DNA of 64,000 nt from Acidomonas methanolica (GTDB lineage: Bacteria; Pseudomonadota; Alphaproteobacteria; Acetobacterales; Acetobacteraceae). The position numbers and the translations under genes were made by a program. The DNA lies in the NCBI RefSeq assembly GCF_004346035.1, contig NZ_SLZN01000001.1:62001-126000 (forward strand). The letters are read 5' to 3'. Below, piece by piece: positions 9,132 to 18,597 of the stretch. Numbering within the stretch: position 1 is the first letter of the stretch; each line of letters begins with the position of its first letter. The notes beneath the pieces are model-generated. The model made no database searches. It was given only the letters and a program-made list of their open reading frames with translations, and was not told where the DNA came from.

Positions 9132-11753
9132 ATGACGATCACGGGACTCGCAGCGATCATGCTCGCCCTTGCGCTGCTGCTGGTTCTCGTCAGTCTCATT
9201 CAGCCGGTGGCCCGCAAGCTGGAAATCTCGGAGACGGTGCTGCTTGCTCTCGCCGGCATCTTTCTCGGCGCGCTGGCGGCTTTGACGCTACATTCCTCCA
9301 CGACGGACGCTTTTGACGGAGCGGCGGAAACGCTGCTGGATTTCCCGGTCAACAGCGAATCCTTCCTGCTGATCTTCCTGCCCATTCTCGTGTTTCAGGG
9401 CGCGCTGGCCATCGACGTGCGGCGTCTGGCGCACGAGGCGGCCACGGTGCTGCTGCTGGCCGTGGTGGCTGTGGTCGTTTCCACGGCCCTGATCGGCCTC
9501 GCCCTGTTGCCTGTCGCCGGGCAGCCGCTGATCGTCTGTCTGCTTCTGGGCTCGATCGTCGCGACGACCGACCCGTCCGCCGTGGCCGGGATCTTCCGCG
9601 AGATCGGCGCCGCCACCCGCCTGACCCGGCTGGTGGAGGGGGAGGCGCTCCTGAATGACGCAGCCGCCATCGCGATCTTCACTATCCTGCTCGCGTCGGT
9701 GACGCAGCATCATCACATCCAGCTCGGCGAAGCGGCGCTGGATTTCGTGGTCTCCTTCGGCGGAGCCCTGATCGTCGGAATCCTGGCGGGGCGGCTGACC
9801 CTGTACGGCGTGGCGGCGCTCAGCGGCCTGCCCGCCGCCGAAATCACGCTGACCCTCGCGCTCCCCTATGTCGTCTATATCGTCTGCGAGCAGTTTCTCG
9901 GCTTTTCGGGCGTGGTCGCCACGGCGTCGGCGGGGTTGACCATCTCCGCATACGGACCATCCACCTTCCGCCCGCAGGTCTGGCGCTTTCTCAACGAATT
10001 GTGGGAGCAGCTCGTCTATTGGAGCGGCTCGCTGCTCTTCCTGCTGGCTGCCCTGCTCATTCCGCGCCTGATGATCGGCATGACGCGCTGGGATTGCGTC
10101 CTGATCGCCATTGCCAGCGTGGCGGGCCTCGCGGCGCGGGCCTCGGTCGTGTTCGGGCTGCTGCCGCTGCTGGCATCGGCGCGATTGTCCCCGCCCGTGC
10201 CCACGCCCTTCAAGGTGACGATGGTCTGGGGCGGCCTGCGCGGCGCGATCACCCTGGCCCTGGCCCTGGCCGTGACCGAGAACCAGCGCGTCTCCACGAG
10301 CGTCGCGCATTTCATCGGCATCATCGCCACGGGCTTCGTGCTGGTGACGCTTCTGCTCAACGGCACGTCGCTGCGCTATCTCGTGATCTTCCTGAAGCTG
10401 GACCAGCTTTCGCCGATCGATCAGGCGTTGCGCCATCAGGTGCTGAGTTCGGGCCTGACCCATATCGCCGAACGCACCGAGGAACTGGCCGAGGAACTGG
10501 CCTTCAAGCCGAGCATCCGCAAGATCGTGACGGAGCAGATCGAGCGGCGGGCGGATGAGGAGAGGGCGGCCAACACCTTCGACACGGCGCTGGGCGACCG
10601 GCAGCGCGTGACGCTCGCCCTCATCATCATCGCCAATCGCGAACGCTCCCTGCTGCTCGATATTTTCCGCATCCAGGGCCTCAACCGCCGCGTCATGGAG
10701 ACGCTGCTCCGCTCGGCGGAAGCCGTGGTGGACGGCGCGCGGCTGGAGGGGCGCTTCGGCTATGCGCGCGCCCTGAGGCGACGCCTCAAGCCGTCCCTCC
10801 GTTTCCGTGTGGCGCAGATGCTGCATCACCGGCTGCATATCGACCCGCCCCTGATGCGCGCCATGGCGGAACGGTTCGAGATGCTGATGATCGCCCATCT
10901 CGTCTCGCTCTCGCTGATGCGCTTCATGCGCGAACGGCTGGAGCCCACGCTGGGCCATCGCATCAGCGAAATCGTGTCGGAGGTGCTCGGCCGCCAGCGG
11001 CGCATGCTGGACGACGCCGTCGAGACCCTCCGCCTGCATTATCAGGGTTATTTCGAGGCTCTGGAAACCCGCATCCTCACCCAGATCGCCTTGCGGCTGG
11101 AAGGGGAGGAGTACGATCAACTCATGACCGAGGATCTCATCACGGATGAGATCCATGAGGAATTGCGTCGCGATGTGGAGCGCCGGGCGGAGCGGATCAG
11201 CTCGCCGCTGCATTTCAGCCTCCGGCACGGCATCGAGAACCGCCTGCGGGTCTTTCCCGCCTTCCGCGGCGTGCCGGACGCGGTGCTGCATGATCTCGCC
11301 TCCGAAATCTCGCTGCACTTCGCTTCGCCGGGTGAGGTTCTGGTCCGCCGCGGCAAGAAAATCCGGACCGTCTATGCGATCGTCGCGGGACTGGTGGAAC
11401 TGCATGTGGCCGAGCAGGACATCCAGCTCGGCACGGGCGATCTGATCGGCGCGATGCAGCTCCTGCGCGGCGAGAGGCTGGACGGCGTCGTGCGCACCCT
11501 CCAGTTCGGGCACCTTCTGGCCATTCCCGCGCCCATATTTCTGAAATTCCTGCATGACTATCCCATCGTCCGCCGCAATATCGAGCAGCGCGCGGCGGAG
11601 CGGCGGCAGGGGCAGGACAGGCAAGGCATGTTCAACACGCCGCTCATGCTGACCCAGGAGGGCAATGCCGCCAGCCATGCAACGCCGAGCCGCGCCGAGG
11701 CGCAGCTTGCGCCGGACTCCGATCTCACCGTCACGCAGAAAACGCAGGATTGA
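9132..11753 (+). CDS. CPA1-family Na+/H+ antiporter with C-terminal cNMP-binding-like domain
   Basis: Large 873-residue inner-membrane exchanger. The first ~420 residues hold about a dozen hydrophobic segments with the CPA1 motifs TTDPSAV and VEGEALLNDAAA (the acidic ND pair is typical of the ion site). Residues ~430-720 are a charged, helical cytoplasmic region. From about 700 a domain of the cyclic-nucleotide-binding fold follows (VFPAFRGVPDAVLHDLA, then GEVLVRRG). Its phosphate cassette is degenerate: LIGAMQLL and GVVRTLQF stand where FGE and RxA would be expected, so nucleotide binding is doubtful. A GGGAGGG site precedes the ATG at 9132. Likely role: pH or Na+ homeostasis, gated by the tail. 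Confidence 0.9.
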   Translation: MTITGLAAIMLALALLLVLVSLIQPVARKLEISETVLLALAGIFLGALAALTLHSSTTDAFDGAAETLLDFPVNSESFLLIFLPILVFQGALAIDVRRLAHEAATVLLLAVVAVVVSTALIGLALLPVAGQPLIVCLLLGSIVATTDPSAVAGIFREIGAATRLTRLVEGEALLNDAAAIAIFTILLASVTQHHHIQLGEAALDFVVSFGGALIVGILAGRLTLYGVAALSGLPAAEITLTLALPYVVYIVCEQFLGFSGVVATASAGLTISAYGPSTFRPQVWRFLNELWEQLVYWSGSLLFLLAALLIPRLMIGMTRWDCVLIAIASVAGLAARASVVFGLLPLLASARLSPPVPTPFKVTMVWGGLRGAITLALALAVTENQRVSTSVAHFIGIIATGFVLVTLLLNGTSLRYLVIFLKLDQLSPIDQALRHQVLSSGLTHIAERTEELAEELAFKPSIRKIVTEQIERRADEERAANTFDTALGDRQRVTLALIIIANRERSLLLDIFRIQGLNRRVMETLLRSAEAVVDGARLEGRFGYARALRRRLKPSLRFRVAQMLHHRLHIDPPLMRAMAERFEMLMIAHLVSLSLMRFMRERLEPTLGHRISEIVSEVLGRQRRMLDDAVETLRLHYQGYFEALETRILTQIALRLEGEEYDQLMTEDLITDEIHEELRRDVERRAERISSPLHFSLRHGIENRLRVFPAFRGVPDAVLHDLASEISLHFASPGEVLVRRGKKIRTVYAIVAGLVELHVAEQDIQLGTGDLIGAMQLLRGERLDGVVRTLQFGHLLAIPAPIFLKFLHDYPIVRRNIEQRAAERRQGQDRQGMFNTPLMLTQEGNAASHATPSRAEAQLAPDSDLTVTQKTQD

Positions 11754-11833
11754 AGTGCTCGGCTCCAATTGCCCGATAAGATATATTATGCCAACTCATA
11801 CCACTGGAGCGCCGCAAAGCGACGCCTTGCGAC

Positions 11834-13330
11834 TCATTGCAGCGTGTAGCCGCCGAGTTCGCGCCCGGTCTGGCTGTCAATCTCCCGCATCTCCACGCCA
11901 TACCCCCAGAGATCCTTCAGATGCGCCAGCGTCAGCCGCGCATCCGTCGGCTGCAACAACTGGCCCGGCCGCGTGCGATGTTCCAGCTTCAATATGCGAT
12001 CGCCCTGAAGATCGGCGCCGACGATTTCGATCTCCTCCGCCAGCATTCCCGGATCGTAGGACGCGGCGACCGAGCGGCGGATCTCGTGATATCCTTCCTC
12101 ATTGTGAATCGCGTCCACCAGCAGATAAGGCTGGGCCTGGTCGTCGGTCAGACGGAAGAGCCGCAGGTCGCGAATGACTTTCGGCGAGAGGAACTGCTGG
12201 ATGAAGCTCTCGTCCCGATAATCCGCCCAGCCATATTTCAGCGTCCCGACCGGATCGCCATTTCCCGCGATGTCGCGGAACCAGCGTCGATCTTCCTCCG
12301 TCGGCGTGGTGCAGATGCGCACGATGTCGGACATCATCGCGAGCCCGAGCGCGTAGGGATTGAAGTTCGGGCCGCCGCCTTGTTCGAAGCCCGGCTGCAT
12401 GATGACGTTGGTGGTCGAATGAATGGCTTCCAGCATCGCTGAATCGTCGATCAGCCCTTTTTCGTGCAGCCGCCGCATGATGAAGTCATGCACCCAGGTG
12501 GCGCACCCCTCATTCATGACCTTGACCTGCGGCTGGGGATAGAAATACTGCGCCGTGAGCCGCACGATGCGGATGATCTCCCGCTCCCAGGTTTCCAGCT
12601 TCGGAGCGTGTTTTTCGAGGAAATAGAGAATATTCTCTTCGGGCAGGCCCAGTTGACTGGGGCCGTCCGCCGCTTCGTCGCCCTTTGCGCCCAGCCCGGT
12701 CGGGATGGTTCGCCAGAGGTCGTTGTACTGGCTGTGCTCGTATTCCCGTCGTTCCCGCGCGCGCTGCGCCTCGGCGCGGAGATCGATGCGTTTGGCGCCG
12801 GTATGGCGGTTGACCCCCTGCCCCTGCAACGCGTGAGCCGCATCGAGAATCCGCTCGACCGCCCTTATCCCGTAACGCTCCTCGCACCGCGCCACATAGC
12901 CGCGGGCGAATTCGAGATAATCGAGAATCTGCGTCGGGTCCGTCCATTCCCGGAAGAGTCTGTTCGTGCGGAAAAAATGATTATGCCCGAACGCCGCATG
13001 GGCAATCACCAGCGCCTGCATCGTGGCGCTGTTCTCCTCCATCAGATAGGAGATACAGGGGCTCGAATTGATGACCACCTCATAGGCGAGCCCCATCAAC
13101 CCCCGCTTATAGGCGTTTTCATGCGTGACGAAACGCTTTCCCGCCGACCAGTGCGGGTAGCTGACGGGCATGCCGTGGGATGTATACACATCCAGCATCT
13201 GCTCGGAGGTGATGATCTCGATGCGGTTGGGATAGGTCTCAAGCCCCAGCTCCTCCTCGGCGATCCGCTCAATCTCGTCATAGCATTTCCAGAGAATGCT
13301 GAAATTCCAGTCGGTTCCCGTATAAAGCAT
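11834..13330 (-). CDS. SpoVR family protein (YcgB-like)
   Basis: A 498-residue member of the SpoVR family, named from Bacillus cortex formation but widespread in non-sporulating proteobacteria, where it accompanies PrkA and a DUF444 protein. Family landmarks are TDWNFSILWKCYDEIERIA at the start, MPVSYPHWSAGKR, the HAAFGHNHFF segment with histidines, and a C-terminal domain after about residue 400. Biochemical function is unknown. It is last in a three-gene minus-strand operon, 15 bases after the DUF444 gene, which points to the shared stress or starvation role known for yeaGH. Confidence 0.93.
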   Translation of the reverse strand: MLYTGTDWNFSILWKCYDEIERIAEEELGLETYPNRIEIITSEQMLDVYTSHGMPVSYPHWSAGKRFVTHENAYKRGLMGLAYEVVINSSPCISYLMEENSATMQALVIAHAAFGHNHFFRTNRLFREWTDPTQILDYLEFARGYVARCEERYGIRAVERILDAAHALQGQGVNRHTGAKRIDLRAEAQRARERREYEHSQYNDLWRTIPTGLGAKGDEAADGPSQLGLPEENILYFLEKHAPKLETWEREIIRIVRLTAQYFYPQPQVKVMNEGCATWVHDFIMRRLHEKGLIDDSAMLEAIHSTTNVIMQPGFEQGGGPNFNPYALGLAMMSDIVRICTTPTEEDRRWFRDIAGNGDPVGTLKYGWADYRDESFIQQFLSPKVIRDLRLFRLTDDQAQPYLLVDAIHNEEGYHEIRRSVAASYDPGMLAEEIEIVGADLQGDRILKLEHRTRPGQLLQPTDARLTLAHLKDLWGYGVEMREIDSQTGRELGGYTLQ

Positions 13331-13345
13331 GAGGGTGTCCCCTCC

Positions 13346-14650
13346 TTATTTCGCAGTTTTACGACGGGCAAAAAGCTCCCGGAACACCGGGAAGATCTCC
13401 TTGCGGTCACGCACCTGCCGGATGGCGAGATGGGGAGAGGCTTCGGAAAGTTCGCGGTAACAACGCCACAAATCGCTGTCGTTGCGAATGATCGCGCCGG
13501 AGCCCACAACCTCGATATAGGCGAAATACTGCACGATCGGGAGAATATTCTCCGTCATCAGCTCCATGACTCTCGCTTTGTCGGAAGAAATATTGTCCCC
13601 GTCCGATGCCTGCGCGACATAGATATTCCACCGGTCAACGGGATACCGCGCCTTCTGCGCCGAAAGCATGACTTCGAGCGCCGTTGACACGACCGTTCCT
13701 CCCGTCCGCGGATCGGTGAAGAAGGTTTCCTCATCGACCTCCTCGGCCGTCTCCGCATGGCGGATGAAGACGATGTCCAGCTTCTCGTAGCGCCGCTCCA
13801 GAAAGACATGCAGCAGCAGAAAGAACTGCTTGCCGAGTTCCTTCATCTTCTCCGTCATGGAACCCGAAACATCCATGATACAGAACATCACGGCCTGCGT
13901 CGTCGGCTTCGGGACGGGCGTGAAGCGCCGATACCGCAGATCGACCGGATCGACCCATGGAATCCGAATCAGCCGCCGCGACTGCATCTCCCTCTCCTCG
14001 CGCAACGTCTGAAGCCGCTCGTAATCCGCCTCCTCAAGCGGCATCTTTTCCTCGAGCGCGGCGATCTCCGCCTCGATCTCCTGCAACCGCGCGGGCTTGG
14101 GCCGCTTGAGTCCGATACGCCGCGCCACGGAATGACGCATCGTCCGCCCCAGATCGAGTTGCGATGGCGACCCGTCCGAACTCAACCCGGCCCGGCTCGT
14201 GGCCAATGATGTGGTCGTGGCGATCTCGCGCTTCACCAGATCCGGCAGTTCCAGATCGTCGAAAAACAGGTCGAGGAACTCGTCCCGCGAAAGGACGAAG
14301 CGATAGGAATCCTCCCCGCCCCCTTCCGCGCTGGCCTCGCCATCCCCGTTTCCGCCCTCGCCCCCTGCCCCGCCGGGCGGCCTGCGCAGTCTGTCGCCGG
14401 GCACGAACTCCCTGTTCCCCGGCAGCACGAACTGGCGCACGCCCTGCGTGAACACGCGATGAAAACTGGGTTCGTGCAACACATCGGCCGGAATGTCGAC
14501 GGTGTTGCTCTGCGCGTTATCCCGGATACGCCCCTGACTCACGGCCTCGCGCACGGCGGTCTGAACCGCGTTGCGCGCCCGCACCAGAACACGGCGCCGG
14601 TTCTCCGTGTTCTTGCCGTGCGGGTTGGGGCGACGGTCGATGATTTCCAT
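13346..14650 (-). CDS. DUF444 / YeaH-YhbH family protein
   Basis: A 434-residue protein of the YeaH/YhbH family, partner of the PrkA kinase. The N-terminal half is basic and contains a glycine/glutamate-rich stretch (about residues 85-115), likely disordered. The C-terminal half is a von Willebrand A-like domain with a MIDAS motif (MDVSGSM) near residue 275 and a following FIRHAETAEEVDEETF segment. The ATG at 14650 gives MEIIDRR, as in the family. It sits between prkA (55 bases upstream) and spoVR (15 bases downstream). Confidence 0.92.
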   Translation of the reverse strand: MEIIDRRPNPHGKNTENRRRVLVRARNAVQTAVREAVSQGRIRDNAQSNTVDIPADVLHEPSFHRVFTQGVRQFVLPGNREFVPGDRLRRPPGGAGGEGGNGDGEASAEGGGEDSYRFVLSRDEFLDLFFDDLELPDLVKREIATTTSLATSRAGLSSDGSPSQLDLGRTMRHSVARRIGLKRPKPARLQEIEAEIAALEEKMPLEEADYERLQTLREEREMQSRRLIRIPWVDPVDLRYRRFTPVPKPTTQAVMFCIMDVSGSMTEKMKELGKQFFLLLHVFLERRYEKLDIVFIRHAETAEEVDEETFFTDPRTGGTVVSTALEVMLSAQKARYPVDRWNIYVAQASDGDNISSDKARVMELMTENILPIVQYFAYIEVVGSGAIIRNDSDLWRCYRELSEASPHLAIRQVRDRKEIFPVFRELFARRKTAK

Positions 14651-14705
14651 GAAACCTATGCTCCGTCATCGGCTGGACGTCTTGCAAATGAAAACGCCGC
14701 ACCAC

Positions 14706-16652
14706 TCAGGCGGATTGTTTCACACGCATATACCATTCGATCAGCCGCCTCACCTGACGTTCCGTATAACCACGCGCAACCATGCGGGCGACGAACTCGT
14801 CATGTTTGCGTTCGCTGTCGCTGTCCTTCTTCGAGCCGAAGCTGATGACGGGCAGCAATTCCTCGACCTGGCTGAACATCCGCTTCTCGATCACGTCGCG
14901 GATCTTCTCGTAGCTGGTCCAGGACGGATTGCGGCCGCCATTATTCGCCCGCGCCCGAAGTGAGAACTTGACGACCTCGTTGCGGAAATCCTTGGGATTG
15001 GCGATCCCGGCGGGCTTCTCGATCTTGGTCAGCTCCGCATTGAGTAGATCCCGATTCATCAACTGGCCCGTATCGGGGTCCTTGAAATCCTGATCCTCTA
15101 TCCAGGCATCCGCATAGTCCAGATAGCGGTCGAAGAGGTTCTGGCCATAATCGTTATAGCTCTCCAGATAGGCCTTCTGGATCTCATGTCCAAGAAAATC
15201 CGCGTAACGCCGCGCCAGTTCGGATTTCAGTACCGCAAGATAGCCCGCCTCGATCTCGGAGGGGAATTGTTCACGCCGAACGGCCTGCTCCAGCACATAC
15301 ATCAGATGCACGGGATCGGCCGAGACCTCATTCGGGTCATGGTTGAACGTCGCGGAAAGCACCTTGTACGCGAAACGCGTGGAGATGCCCTCCATGCCTT
15401 CATCCACCCCCGCCGCGTCCTTGTATTCCTGCATCGCACGGGCCTTGGGATCGGTCTCGCGGATATTCTCGCCGTCATAGACACGCATCTTGGCGAATTG
15501 CGTGGAATTCGGATGCGGCTTGAGCCGTGACAGGACGGCGAACTGCGCCAGCATGTTGAGGGTGTTCGGCGCGCAGGGCGCATCCCCCAGCGCCGAGGAG
15601 TGGATCAGCTTCTCATAGATCTTCGCCTCCTCCGTCACGCGGAGGCAATAGGGCACCTTGATGACGCAGACACGGTCGAGAAACGCCTCGTTCGTGCGGT
15701 TGTTGCGGAAACTCTGCCATTCCGCCTCGTTCGAATGCGCCAGGATCACGCCGGTGAACGGGATCGACCCGATATTCTCCGTGCCGACGTAATTGCCCTC
15801 CTGCGTGGCCGTCAGCAGCGGATGCAGCATCTTGATCGGCGCCTTGAACATCTCGACGAATTCGAGAATGCCCTGATTCGCGCGGTTCAACCCTCCGGAG
15901 AAGCTGTAGGCGTCGGGGTCGTTCTGGCTGAAATGTTCGAGCTGGCGGATATCCACCTTGCCGACGAGCGCGGAAACGTCCTGGTTGTTGTCGTCTCCCG
16001 GCTCCGTCTTGGCGACGGCCAGTTGCCGCAGCTTGGACGGATGCAGCTTCACCACGCTGAAGCGCGCGATATCGCCGTCGAATTCCTCCAGCCGCTTCAG
16101 CGCCCAGGGACTCGCAATGCCGTTCAACACCCGGCGCGGAATGCCATATTGCGCTTCGAGCGTAGGGCCCATCCGCTCGGGATCGAAAATCCCCAGCGGA
16201 CTTTCAAACACCGGACTGATCTGCTTTCCCGCCTTGAGCACGTAGATCGGCTCGCGCTCCATCAGCGTCTTGAGCCGTTCGCCGAGCGACGACTTGCCCC
16301 CGCCCACAGGGCCGAGCAGATAGAGGATCTGCTTGCGTTCCTCCAACCCCTGCGCGGCATGGCGGAAGAAGCCGACGATCTGCTCGACGGCGTCCTCCAT
16401 TCCGTAGAAATCGGAGAAGGCCGGATAGGTCCGCACCGTCCGGTTCATGAAGATCCGCCCCAGCCGCGGATCGCGCGCCGTGTCGAGCATCACGGGCTCG
16501 CCGATCGCCTTGAGCATCCGTTCCGCCGCCCCGGCATAGCACGAGGGGTCTTCGCGACAGAGTTCGAGGAAGGAGGCCAGGGACATTTCCGTCTCCCGGC
16601 GCTCGTCGCGCATCGTGGCGGCCAACGAAAAAACGTTAGAAAATGAACCCAT
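14706..16652 (-). CDS. prkA: PrkA/YeaG family serine protein kinase (AAA-type)
   Basis: A 648-residue PrkA protein (E. coli YeaG is of nearly the same length). It combines an AAA ATPase core with a C-terminal kinase-like region. The Walker A is GPVGGGKSSLGERL near residue 120, and the conserved IILAHSNEAEWQSF-like segment marks the sensor region (here VILAHSNEAEW). The ATG at 16652 is chosen because GGAGAG lies nine bases upstream and the resulting length fits the family; longer in-frame starts give an unlikely arginine-rich extension. It is first of a three-gene operon with the DUF444 and SpoVR genes. In enterics this module responds to nitrogen starvation and stationary phase. Confidence 0.93.
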   Translation of the reverse strand: MGSFSNVFSLAATMRDERRETEMSLASFLELCREDPSCYAGAAERMLKAIGEPVMLDTARDPRLGRIFMNRTVRTYPAFSDFYGMEDAVEQIVGFFRHAAQGLEERKQILYLLGPVGGGKSSLGERLKTLMEREPIYVLKAGKQISPVFESPLGIFDPERMGPTLEAQYGIPRRVLNGIASPWALKRLEEFDGDIARFSVVKLHPSKLRQLAVAKTEPGDDNNQDVSALVGKVDIRQLEHFSQNDPDAYSFSGGLNRANQGILEFVEMFKAPIKMLHPLLTATQEGNYVGTENIGSIPFTGVILAHSNEAEWQSFRNNRTNEAFLDRVCVIKVPYCLRVTEEAKIYEKLIHSSALGDAPCAPNTLNMLAQFAVLSRLKPHPNSTQFAKMRVYDGENIRETDPKARAMQEYKDAAGVDEGMEGISTRFAYKVLSATFNHDPNEVSADPVHLMYVLEQAVRREQFPSEIEAGYLAVLKSELARRYADFLGHEIQKAYLESYNDYGQNLFDRYLDYADAWIEDQDFKDPDTGQLMNRDLLNAELTKIEKPAGIANPKDFRNEVVKFSLRARANNGGRNPSWTSYEKIRDVIEKRMFSQVEELLPVISFGSKKDSDSERKHDEFVARMVARGYTERQVRRLIEWYMRVKQSA

Positions 16653-17020
16653 GAACAGAACTCTCCGTGTATGGGTCGCCCGAAGGGCGCCCCAGCGTGA
16701 GCCCTGGTGAACTCCGCGGCGGACGAGATCCGCAACGGTTCTCACGCAGGCATATTTTCTTGAACACTCATCCGCTTACGCCGTATTCCCGGCGTGACGA
16801 TCATTGTCGGACAAGGGCGGCACGGGTCGGTGAACTCCCCTGCCTGCATGCGGAAGAAAACAGGCGGCGCAGCCCTGTCTTCCTCCCGGGAAGAACATCC
16901 AAGCCGGCCCCCGCGGGGCACCGCCATGTCCGGGCAACCGACCCGGTCCCATAAGGCTATTCTCTTAAAGAGCCGCGTTTCAACAAGAAAACATCATGAC
17001 GAGTCGATGACACGGATGTT
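16653..17020. other. non-coding gap upstream of prkA
   Basis: A 368-base gap without a convincing gene, between the end of the metallo-hydrolase gene and prkA, both read leftward. It should hold the prkA promoter, but no clear sigma-70, sigma-54 or EcfG box was found on the minus strand. It contains two short inverted repeats (ACGCCG/CGGCGT at 16778-16795 and CTTCC/GGAAG at 16879-16893) and a CTCTT-A-AAGAG repeat near 16960-16975. None is followed by a T-run. Confidence 0.6.
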
Positions 17021-17809
17021 TCAGGAAACGGTGATGACCATCCCATCATATGCCGGCTCCACGCCGGCCGGCAGGTCACGCAGGAGCGACGCGTAATCCA
17101 TGTCCGGCCCCATATGCGTCAGAATCGTCCGTCGCGGCTTGAGCCGCTCGCGCCATTCCAGCACGAGACCCACCCATGCATGCGCCACATGCGGTTCGTG
17201 CTGGAAACACCCCACGACCCAGGTATCCAGCCCCGTCAGCCCGTCCAGCACCGCGTCCGTCATGAATTCGACGTCCGTGCAATAGGCGAAGGCGCCACAC
17301 CGCAATCCCAGCGACGTCGTGCGCCCGTGGCGCTGCTCGAACAGCGCGACCTCCAGCCCCGCCGCCCGTATGCTCTGCCCCGCCGCCACGAGATGCGTCT
17401 CCAGAACCGGGCGGAAGAACCCGCTCCCCTGCCACGGACGAAACGCATAGGCGAAGCGCGCGCGCAACTCCTCCAGCACGTCCTCGGCCGCATAAAGCGG
17501 CAGCGGCGCGTCGATGACGCGATTGACGGCGCGCAATTCGTCCAGCCCGGCCACATGATCGCTATGCGGGTGGGTGTACACGACCGCATGAACAGCCGGG
17601 ATTCGCGCGGCAAGGAACTGCGTGCGTAGATCCGGCCCCGAATCCACCAGCAGCGATTCGCCGCCCGGTCCTTCGATGACGATCGAGGAGCGCGTCCGCG
17701 TGTTCCTGGGCTCGCGGGGATCGCACCGGCCCCAGAGGCCCGCGCCGTCCTGACCGCCGATCATCGGCACACCCGCCGAGCCGCCACAGCCGAGAATCGT
17801 GATCTTCAT
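17021..17809 (-). CDS. MBL-fold metallo-hydrolase (PhnP-like)
   Basis: A 262-residue metallo-beta-lactamase-fold enzyme. It starts with MKITILGCGGSAGVP, and has the metal-binding THPHSDHVAGLDEL motif (HxHxDH) near residue 80 and the later LTHMGPDMDY histidine. The GCGGSAGVP start and overall layout resemble the PhnP/RNase Z-like group, which cleaves cyclic phosphodiesters, but the substrate here is unknown. Its ATG overlaps the tatD stop by four bases. It ends the long mltB-to-MBL chain, a gene pair (tatD then MBL) often kept in alphaproteobacteria. Confidence 0.88.
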   Translation of the reverse strand: MKITILGCGGSAGVPMIGGQDGAGLWGRCDPREPRNTRTRSSIVIEGPGGESLLVDSGPDLRTQFLAARIPAVHAVVYTHPHSDHVAGLDELRAVNRVIDAPLPLYAAEDVLEELRARFAYAFRPWQGSGFFRPVLETHLVAAGQSIRAAGLEVALFEQRHGRTTSLGLRCGAFAYCTDVEFMTDAVLDGLTGLDTWVVGCFQHEPHVAHAWVGLVLEWRERLKPRRTILTHMGPDMDYASLLRDLPAGVEPAYDGMVITVS

Positions 17810-18597
17810 ACGGCGCGCCGGAACAATCGGTGGAAATTCGCCGTCGTCACCTCGGCCAGCCGCTCCGCCGCAAGGCCGCGCTCCGCCGCGAGACGCGCGG
17901 CCGTATGGACGACGAAGCCCGGCGTGTTCGGCTTGCCGCGCCGGGGGACCGGCGCGAGGAACGGACTGTCCGTTTCCACCAGAATCCGATCCTCCGGCAG
18001 CGCCCGCGCCACCTCGCGGATCGTCTCACATTTCGGAAAGGTCAGCAGACCCGAGAAACTCACATAACCGCCCAGAGCGATCGCCACTTGCGCCAGCTCC
18101 GGTCCCGAGGCGAAACAATGCAGCAGGAACGGAAACGCGCCGTTGCGCTCGACTTCGTCGCGCAGAATGGCGGCCACGTCCTCATCGGCCTCCCGCGCGT
18201 GAATCACCAGCGGCAGCCCCGTCAGCCGCGCCGCGCCGATATGCGCGCGAAATCCCGCCTTCTGCGCCTCGCGCACCTCCGCCCCGCCATGGAGGTAATC
18301 CAGCCCGGACTCGCCGATCCCCACCACGCAGGACGGTTCCGCCAGCCCGGCGATCTCGTCAGAAGAATGCGATTCGCCCGCCTCATGCGCGTGATCGGGA
18401 TGCGTCCCCACCGCGCACCAGACCCGCAGCTCCGGGCGGTCGAACCGCGTCAGGCCGATCTGCGTCTGCGCATGCGACAGCCGCGTGCCGATCGTGACCA
18501 TGCCCGCCAGCCCCTGCTCCCGCGCCAGCTCCAGCGCCGCGGGCACATCGTCGAGCCTGTCGAGATGGCAATGGGAGTCGATCAACCCGGCGGTCAA
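17806..18597 (-). CDS. tatD: TatD family metal-dependent hydrolase
   Basis: A 263-residue TIM-barrel hydrolase of the TatD family (3'-5' exonuclease/DNase activity is described for members). Landmarks: IDSHCHLDRL at the start with the HxH metal site, IGESGLDY, LVIHAREADEDV, LHCFASG and ETDSPFLAP near the end. The start appears to be a TTG at 18597 that overlaps the metG stop (TTGA), placing the HCH motif at the usual distance from the N-terminus; no ATG is available before the motif. Translation is likely coupled to metG. Confidence 0.92.
   Translation of the reverse strand: MTAGLIDSHCHLDRLDDVPAALELAREQGLAGMVTIGTRLSHAQTQIGLTRFDRPELRVWCAVGTHPDHAHEAGESHSSDEIAGLAEPSCVVGIGESGLDYLHGGAEVREAQKAGFRAHIGAARLTGLPLVIHAREADEDVAAILRDEVERNGAFPFLLHCFASGPELAQVAIALGGYVSFSGLLTFPKCETIREVARALPEDRILVETDSPFLAPVPRRGKPNTPGFVVHTAARLAAERGLAAERLAEVTTANFHRLFRRAV

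Noticed and set aside
9288-11768. A long open frame (about 826 codons) on the minus strand
   Set aside because: It is antisense to the antiporter gene, whose motifs are clear. No ribosome site or domain supports it.
16759-16789. Heat-shock (RpoH-like) promoter, CTTGAA plus 17 bases plus CGTATT
   Set aside because: It reads rightward, and no plus-strand gene lies downstream. The -10 match is partial.
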